Source of the DNA: Pantoea sp. Mb-10
GTDB taxonomy: Bacteria; Pseudomonadota; Gammaproteobacteria; Enterobacterales; Enterobacteriaceae
Assembly: GCF_021272205.1 (NCBI RefSeq)
Contig: NZ_JAJSDX010000006.1
Span: forward strand, 62,001-126,000
DNA: 64,000 nt
Reading direction: 5' to 3'
How positions within the stretch are numbered: the stretch's first letter is position 1; every line of letters starts with the position of its first letter. This document shows, in pieces, positions 60,655 through 64,000 of this stretch. Under the pieces are notes generated by a model. That model was not told where the DNA came from and searched no databases. It was given only the letters and a program-made list of their open reading frames with translations. The translations under genes and the position numbers were made by a program.

Positions 60655-61547
60655 TGCGGTCTCCCGTGGCGCAGGCCCTGCACCAGGGTTTCACCGGTGA
60701 CCCGCAGCAGATCGAGGTAACTGGGCACCGGGGCGCCGTTGCTCAATGAATCCACATACAAAACGCCGCCGTAATGAATGCCTGCTTCACGCGCTACCTG
60801 ACGTGCGGGTTTGTCGGACACCGTACTTTCGCTAAAAATTGCCGGAATACGCTGGGCTTTCGCGGCGTCAATAACGGTGCGCACTTGCTGCGGCGTACCT
60901 TGCTGGTCGGCATTGATCGGCCAGAGATACAGTTCCTTCAGGCCGAGATCGCGCGCCAGGTAAGAGAAGGCGCCTTCGCTGGTGAGTAGCCAGCGCCGAT
61001 CGCTGGGCAAGGTTGCTATGGCTGCGCGTACCGGAGCCAGCGTTTGCTGGATCTGTCGTTTATAGCGCTCTGCGTTAGCCTGATAAACTGCCGCATTGGA
61101 CGGATCGTATTTTTGCAGGGCATTGCGGATATTATCCACGTAGATGAGCGCATTTTCCCCTGACATCCACGCATGAGGATTGGGCTTATCGCGATAGGGA
61201 CCGGCGTTAATGCCCATCGGTACAATGCCCGTTGTCACGGTGACTTCCGGCACGCCTTTCAGGCGCGAGGTGAAGCGCGCGAACCACAGCTCAAGGTTAA
61301 AGCCGTTGGCCAGAATCAGATCGGCCTGCTGGGCGCGGCGAATATCGCCCGGCGTGGGTTGATAGGTGTGAATCTCTGCGCCGGGCTTGATGATGGAAGT
61401 CACCTCTGCCGCGTCGCCCGCGACATTTTTTGCCATATCGGCCAGAACCGTAAACGTGGTGACGACCTTGAGTTTATCGGTGGCGATTGACGAAGCACTC
61501 AAGCCGAACAGCAGTAGCACAGCAGATAACAAGCGTGGGCAGGGCAT
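60651..61547 (-). CDS. sitA: Mn2+/Fe2+ ABC transporter, metal-binding protein SitA
   Basis: The 298-residue cluster A-I binding protein has a signal peptide ([20 protein letters not shown]) and the usual metal residues: a His in [11 protein letters not shown], a His in NPHAWMSGE, a Glu in [10 protein letters not shown] and an Asp near YVDSLS. It captures Mn2+ or Fe2+ in the periplasm. It is the first gene of sitABCD. A strong GAGGAGAGG precedes the ATG. A near-perfect MntR box (61566-61583) overlaps the promoter region, so manganese repression is expected. Confidence 0.95.
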   Translation of the reverse strand: MPCPRLLSAVLLLFGLSASSIATDKLKVVTTFTVLADMAKNVAGDAAEVTSIIKPGAEIHTYQPTPGDIRRAQQADLILANGFNLELWFARFTSRLKGVPEVTVTTGIVPMGINAGPYRDKPNPHAWMSGENALIYVDNIRNALQKYDPSNAAVYQANAERYKRQIQQTLAPVRAAIATLPSDRRWLLTSEGAFSYLARDLGLKELYLWPINADQQGTPQQVRTVIDAAKAQRIPAIFSESTVSDKPARQVAREAGIHYGGVLYVDSLSNGAPVPSYLDLLRVTGETLVQGLRHGRPQ

Positions 61548-61565
61548 CTTCCTCTCCTCAATGTT

Positions 61566-61583
61566 GTATAGCCTTTGCTATAC
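61566..61583. promoter_or_regulatory. MntR box in the sitA promoter
   Basis: GTATAGCCTTTGCTATAC has perfect 7-bp arms (GTATAGC and GCTATAC) around CTTT. On the minus strand the core ATAGCAAAGGCTAT equals the centre of the E. coli mntH MntR operator. A TATACT that can serve as the -10 lies just upstream on the minus strand, so bound MntR would block transcription. Confidence 0.85.
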
Positions 61584-61680
61584 AGTATAGTAAGAGCTAT
61601 GAGAGTGAAGCGCAGAGTCGCCTTATTTGCCATTCAGGACAAAAATTTACCTTAGCTGAAGTTGGAGGCAGTGTGTCGCA

Positions 61681-61712
61681 CGCAAAGGGCGCAGAAGCGA
61701 GCGCCCTTTGCG
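61681..61712 (-). terminator. Hairpin after the lumazine synthase gene
   Basis: CGCAAAGGGCGC (61681-61692) and GCGCCCTTTGCG (61701-61712) are perfect 12-bp arms with an 8-base loop, 6 bases beyond the stop at 61719. No T-tract follows on the minus strand, but the stem is strong. Confidence 0.65.
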
Positions 61713-61718
61713 GGAGGA

Positions 61719-62147
61719 TCAATCGATCGAAAGCTGGTGAATCGCCAGCGCGGCGCGTGCCGCCTCTTGGCCTTTCTTAATGAAGTGATCGGCGTAAAAA
61801 TTTTCCAGTACGTCCACCGGCTGGAAATTGTGCGGCGTTAACGAGACCGAGAACACCGGCACGTTGGTGGTGAGCTGCACGTTCATTAAGCCGTCTACAA
61901 CCGCTGCCGCGACAAAATCGTGGCGATAGATCCCGCCGTCTACCACCAGCGCGGCAGCGACAATGGCATCATAGTTGCCGGTTTCCGCTAAACGCTTTGC
62001 CAGCAGGGGCATCTCAAAGGCGCCGGGCACTTCCAGCACCTTAATCTTAGCCTGAACGTCCAGCGCGTTTAACGCTTGCTCAAATCCCACCAGGGCATTG
62101 TGCACAATCTCCTTGTGCCAACTCGCTTTAATAAAGGCAACTCGCAT
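61719..62147 (-). CDS. ribH2: 6,7-dimethyl-8-ribityllumazine synthase, type II (RibH2-like)
   Basis: The 142-residue protein is a lumazine synthase that makes the direct precursor of riboflavin from the pyrimidine and butanone intermediates. It follows the type II enzyme of Brucella and Rhizobiales (RibH2), not the enterobacterial RibE: RVAFIKASWHKEIVHNA, VPGAFEMPLLAKRLAETG, DGGIYRHDFVAAAVVDGLMNVQL, and VPVFSVSLTPHNF. Type II enzymes assemble as decamers. A chromosomal ribE would be expected as well. AGGA precedes the ATG. No FMN riboswitch is visible upstream. It is divergent from the thi operon, which also makes a vitamin. Confidence 0.9.
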   Translation of the reverse strand: MRVAFIKASWHKEIVHNALVGFEQALNALDVQAKIKVLEVPGAFEMPLLAKRLAETGNYDAIVAAALVVDGGIYRHDFVAAAVVDGLMNVQLTTNVPVFSVSLTPHNFQPVDVLENFYADHFIKKGQEAARAALAIHQLSID

Positions 62148-62321
62148 ATTTTCTTGTCCTAACTGACTTCACCTGTCAAAGATGGGTGCCCAAAATGAGC
62201 AATAATCCTTTTGTATACCATATGTTACATGTGCATTCCACCGCACTTGCGCGGAGCACAACTCCTTAAAATGCTCCCACAAAACCCGCTTGACGGCGGG
62301 GTGCCGCTGCACTAAAACTAA

Positions 62322-62425
62322 TCCCGTCGGGGGAGTCTCGCCTGAGAGACTGAGAGGCTAAAAGCGCACTGCGCGGCTTAGCGACCCTTTGAACCTGACC
62401 CAGTTGATACTGGCGTAGGAAGACC
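62322..62425 (+). ncRNA. TPP riboswitch (THI element)
   Basis: The conserved parts are in order: the CGGGGG start of the first helix at about 62327-62333, CTGAGA copies at 62342-62347 and 62350-62355, a variable helix, then ACCCTTTGAACCTGACCCAG beginning at 62384 and the closing GCGTAGGAAGA (62413-62423). TPP binding would lower expression of thiO-thiS-thiG. A hairpin with a T-run follows at once. Confidence 0.93.
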
Positions 62426-62426
62426 G

Positions 62427-62449
62427 ATCGCGCTTGGGTGCGCGATTTT
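62427..62449 (+). terminator. Probable expression platform of the TPP riboswitch
   Basis: ATCGCGC (62427-62433) and GCGCGAT (62440-62446) form a 7-bp stem followed by TTTT, right after the aptamer, in keeping with control by premature termination. Alternative pairing with the aptamer was not worked out. Confidence 0.55.
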
Positions 62450-62547
62450 GCGCGCTGCCTTTGTGCGCCCGTTTCCCCTTCCAGTATCCCTCGGGTCTCT
62501 AATCAATGAGAGGCCACTGTGAACATCCCTTTTCCGGTACATCGAAC

Positions 62548-63489
62548 ATGAGCCGCTGGTCAGTTTTAGGCTGCGGCGTTGCGGGCTTATGCGTAGCCAC
62601 CTTACTTGCTGAGCGCGGCGAAGAGGTTGAGGTCATCGACGATACCAGCCGCGTGCCGGCTTCCTGGTATGCTGGCGGTATGTTGGCACCGTGGTGCGAA
62701 GCCGAAAGCGCGCCTCCTGAGGTCATCACGCTTGGGCAGTATGCCGCCGCCTGGTGGCAGCGCCGCGTCAGCGACGTAGAACAGCACGGCACGCTGGTGG
62801 TTGCGCCCGCACGCGATACTGCGGAACTCCAACGTTTTGCCCGTATGACAGCGCAACATCAGTGGGTTGAACCTGGTCACATCGAACCGCTGCTGGCGGA
62901 ACGTTTCGCGCGTGGCCTGTTTTTTGCGCGCGAGGCGCATCTCGATCCACGCCAGGCGCTGGCTGAGCTGCGCGCCGCCCTGCAACAGCGCGGCGTAAAT
63001 TTTGATGCACGCCAGCCGTCGGGACAGGTCATCGACTGCCGTGGCATCCATGCCCGCGCGGCGTTGCCGCGGCTGCGCGCCGTGCGAGGTGAAATGCTGA
63101 TCCTGCAAAGCGATGAAGTGACGTTTAGCCGACCTATTCGCCTGCTCCACCCACGTTTTCCCTGCTATCTGGTGCCGCGTCGCAACGGGCATTTTATGCT
63201 CGGTGCCACTATGGTGGAGAGCCATGACGCCAGCGCTATCAGCGCCCGTGCCATGATGGAGCTGCTAAGCGCAGCCTATGCCATCCATCCGGCGCTGGCG
63301 GAGGCGCGCGTGGTTGAGAGCGGCAGCGGGCTACGACCTGCCTATCCGGCAAACCTGCCGGAAATTCACTACGAAAACCAAACCTTTTATCTTAACGGCT
63401 TGTATCGACATGGTTTTCTGCTGGCACCAATGCTGGCGGAACAGCTGATGCAGCGCCTGGGAGAACCGCGTCATGAATATTCAGCTTAA
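62548..63489 (+). CDS. thiO: Glycine oxidase-type thiamine biosynthesis protein ThiO
   Basis: The 313-residue FAD protein begins WSVLGCGVAGLCVATLLAERG (dinucleotide fold), has WYAGGMLAPWCEAE (typical of ThiO), RAVRGEMLILQS and GLRPAYPANLPEI near the end. ThiO oxidises glycine to the imine needed for the thiazole ring, the oxygen-dependent alternative to ThiH. The start at 62548 is chosen because the family begins close to the FAD motif; no start has a strong ribosome-binding site, and 14 codons upstream are open. It is the first gene after the TPP riboswitch and overlaps thiS by 17 bases. Confidence 0.92.
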   Translation: MSRWSVLGCGVAGLCVATLLAERGEEVEVIDDTSRVPASWYAGGMLAPWCEAESAPPEVITLGQYAAAWWQRRVSDVEQHGTLVVAPARDTAELQRFARMTAQHQWVEPGHIEPLLAERFARGLFFAREAHLDPRQALAELRAALQQRGVNFDARQPSGQVIDCRGIHARAALPRLRAVRGEMLILQSDEVTFSRPIRLLHPRFPCYLVPRRNGHFMLGATMVESHDASAISARAMMELLSAAYAIHPALAEARVVESGSGLRPAYPANLPEIHYENQTFYLNGLYRHGFLLAPMLAEQLMQRLGEPRHEYSA

Positions 63490-63670
63490 CGGCCGCACGC
63501 TCGCGACCCGCGCCACCACGCTGGCAGAATTGCTGATCGAGCAGCAGATTGATCTTAACGCCGTCGCCAGCGCCATCAATGGCGATTTTGTGCCGAAAAG
63601 CCAGTATGCCGAGCGGCAGCTGCAGGCAGGCGATCGGCTGGAAGTCCTGTCTCCGATGCAGGGAGGCTAA
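63473..63670 (+). CDS. thiS: Sulfur carrier protein ThiS
   Basis: The 65-residue ubiquitin-like protein begins MNIQLNGRTLATRATTLAEL and ends in the required Gly-Gly (LSPMQGG). ThiF activates this end and it carries sulfur as a thiocarboxylate to ThiG. It overlaps the end of thiO and lies 3 bases before thiG. Confidence 0.95.
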   Translation: MNIQLNGRTLATRATTLAELLIEQQIDLNAVASAINGDFVPKSQYAERQLQAGDRLEVLSPMQGG

Positions 63671-63673
63671 GGC

Positions 63674-64000
63674 ATGTTTTACGACGTTAAGCCGCAGTCA
63701 CGGCTGTTACTCGGCACTGCAGGTTATCCCTCACCGGCGGTTTTGCAGCAGGCGATTGCTGCCTCGGGCACGGAAATCATTACCGTCAGCCTGCGGCGCG
63801 AAAGGGAGGCGGGTGGTGCGTTTCGTGCGCTGCTGACCGAACTCAACCTGCGCATTCTGCCCAATACGGCGGGCTGCCATACGGTGAAAGAGGCGATCAC
63901 CACCGCCCACATGGCGCGCGAACTGTTTAATACGCCGTGGATCAAACTCGAAGTGATTGGTCACGCTGATACGCTGCAACCCGATCCTTTTGCGCTGGTT
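63674..64000 (+). CDS. thiG: Thiazole synthase ThiG (cut by window edge)
   Basis: The 109 visible residues are the N-terminal half of Thi[34 protein letters not shown], then [27 protein letters not shown], then [18 protein letters not shown]. ThiG joins the ThiO product, the sulfur from ThiS and deoxyxylulose phosphate into the thiazole. The frame is open to the right edge. Like thiO, its wording ([13 protein letters not shown]) is nearer the alphaproteobacterial thiOSG type than E. coli ThiG. A thiF or thiE gene may follow outside the window. Confidence 0.92.
   Translation, partial: MFYDVKPQSRLLLGTAGYPSPAVLQQAIAASGTEIITVSLRREREAGGAFRALLTELNLRILPNTAGCHTVKEAITTAHMARELFNTPWIKLEVIGHADTLQPDPFALV

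Noticed and set aside
62148..62321. Possible FMN riboswitch for the lumazine synthase gene
   Set aside because: None of the conserved RFN element blocks can be found on the minus strand of this spacer.

Overview
The window is a stretch of a large enterobacterial plasmid, most likely from Pantoea. Three things support this. There is a RepFIB-type initiator gene flanked by iterons. There is a P1-type parA-parB partition operon with P1-like parS boxes beside it. There is a crtE-X-Y-I-B operon with a convergent crtZ, the yellow pigment cluster of Pantoea, here in the arrangement without idi. The thiO-thiS-thiG run at the right end and the many single metabolic genes fit the large plasmids known in that genus. 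The species cannot be fixed from the sequence alone.

Layout. 1-10.2 kb: the N-terminus of a chemoreceptor cut by the window edge, a KGG-repeat stress protein, a ybiI-like zinc-finger protein, a MASE2-GGDEF protein, a complete chemoreceptor with a sigma-28 type promoter, a YahK-like alcohol dehydrogenase divergent from an HxlR regulator, a YbiV-like phosphatase, an orphan Fur-controlled metal/siderophore-binding protein and an Asp/Glu racemase. 10.2-15.6 kb: plasmid maintenance core (parS boxes, parB, parA with its operator-promoter, a 1.3-kb iteron array, repA, and an origin with five helically phased iterons and phased GATC sites). 15.7-23.6 kb: succinate semialdehyde dehydrogenase, two GNATs, azlCD with an XRE-cupin regulator, a CorA-family transporter, a DJ-1 family protein, and an SDR/AraC pair. 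23.9-28.1 kb: an M20 amidohydrolase followed by a polar amino acid ABC importer. 28.4-35.5 kb: a degenerate receiver protein, a CPFS thioredoxin-fold protein, Ahr-like reductase, a Met/His-rich DUF2946 and PepSY pair, a D-2-hydroxyacid dehydrogenase and a glutaminase. 35.7-41.9 kb: carotenoid genes. 42.3-47.8 kb: small regulators, a phage-type antirepressor, an alcohol dehydrogenase, two small genes, an XRE regulator and an MFS pump. 47.8-54.3 kb: a sugar ABC importer with a PfkB kinase and a divergent ROK regulator. 54.3-61.6 kb: a GNAT, an MFS pump, a LysR/pirin pair and sitABCD. 61.7-64.0 kb: a type II lumazine synthase divergent from a TPP riboswitch and thiO-thiS-thiG (thiG cut by the edge).

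How it works together: repA and par keep the plasmid. The cargo supplies pigment, vitamin synthesis (thiazole of thiamine, lumazine of riboflavin), metal uptake (sit under a MntR-like box, the binding protein under a Fur box), nitrogen and sugar scavenging, and aldehyde/alcohol redox chemistry. The most unusual pattern is the dispersal of plasmid control sequences. Exact copies of the 14-bp RepA iteron lie at 3.09 kb and 17.12 kb, a one-mismatch copy at 6.50 kb, and P1-like parS boxes at 5.27 and 21.73 kb as well as beside parB. They lie in cargo intergenic regions, and one supplies the stop codon of a gene. No wholly new multi-gene system was identified with confidence.
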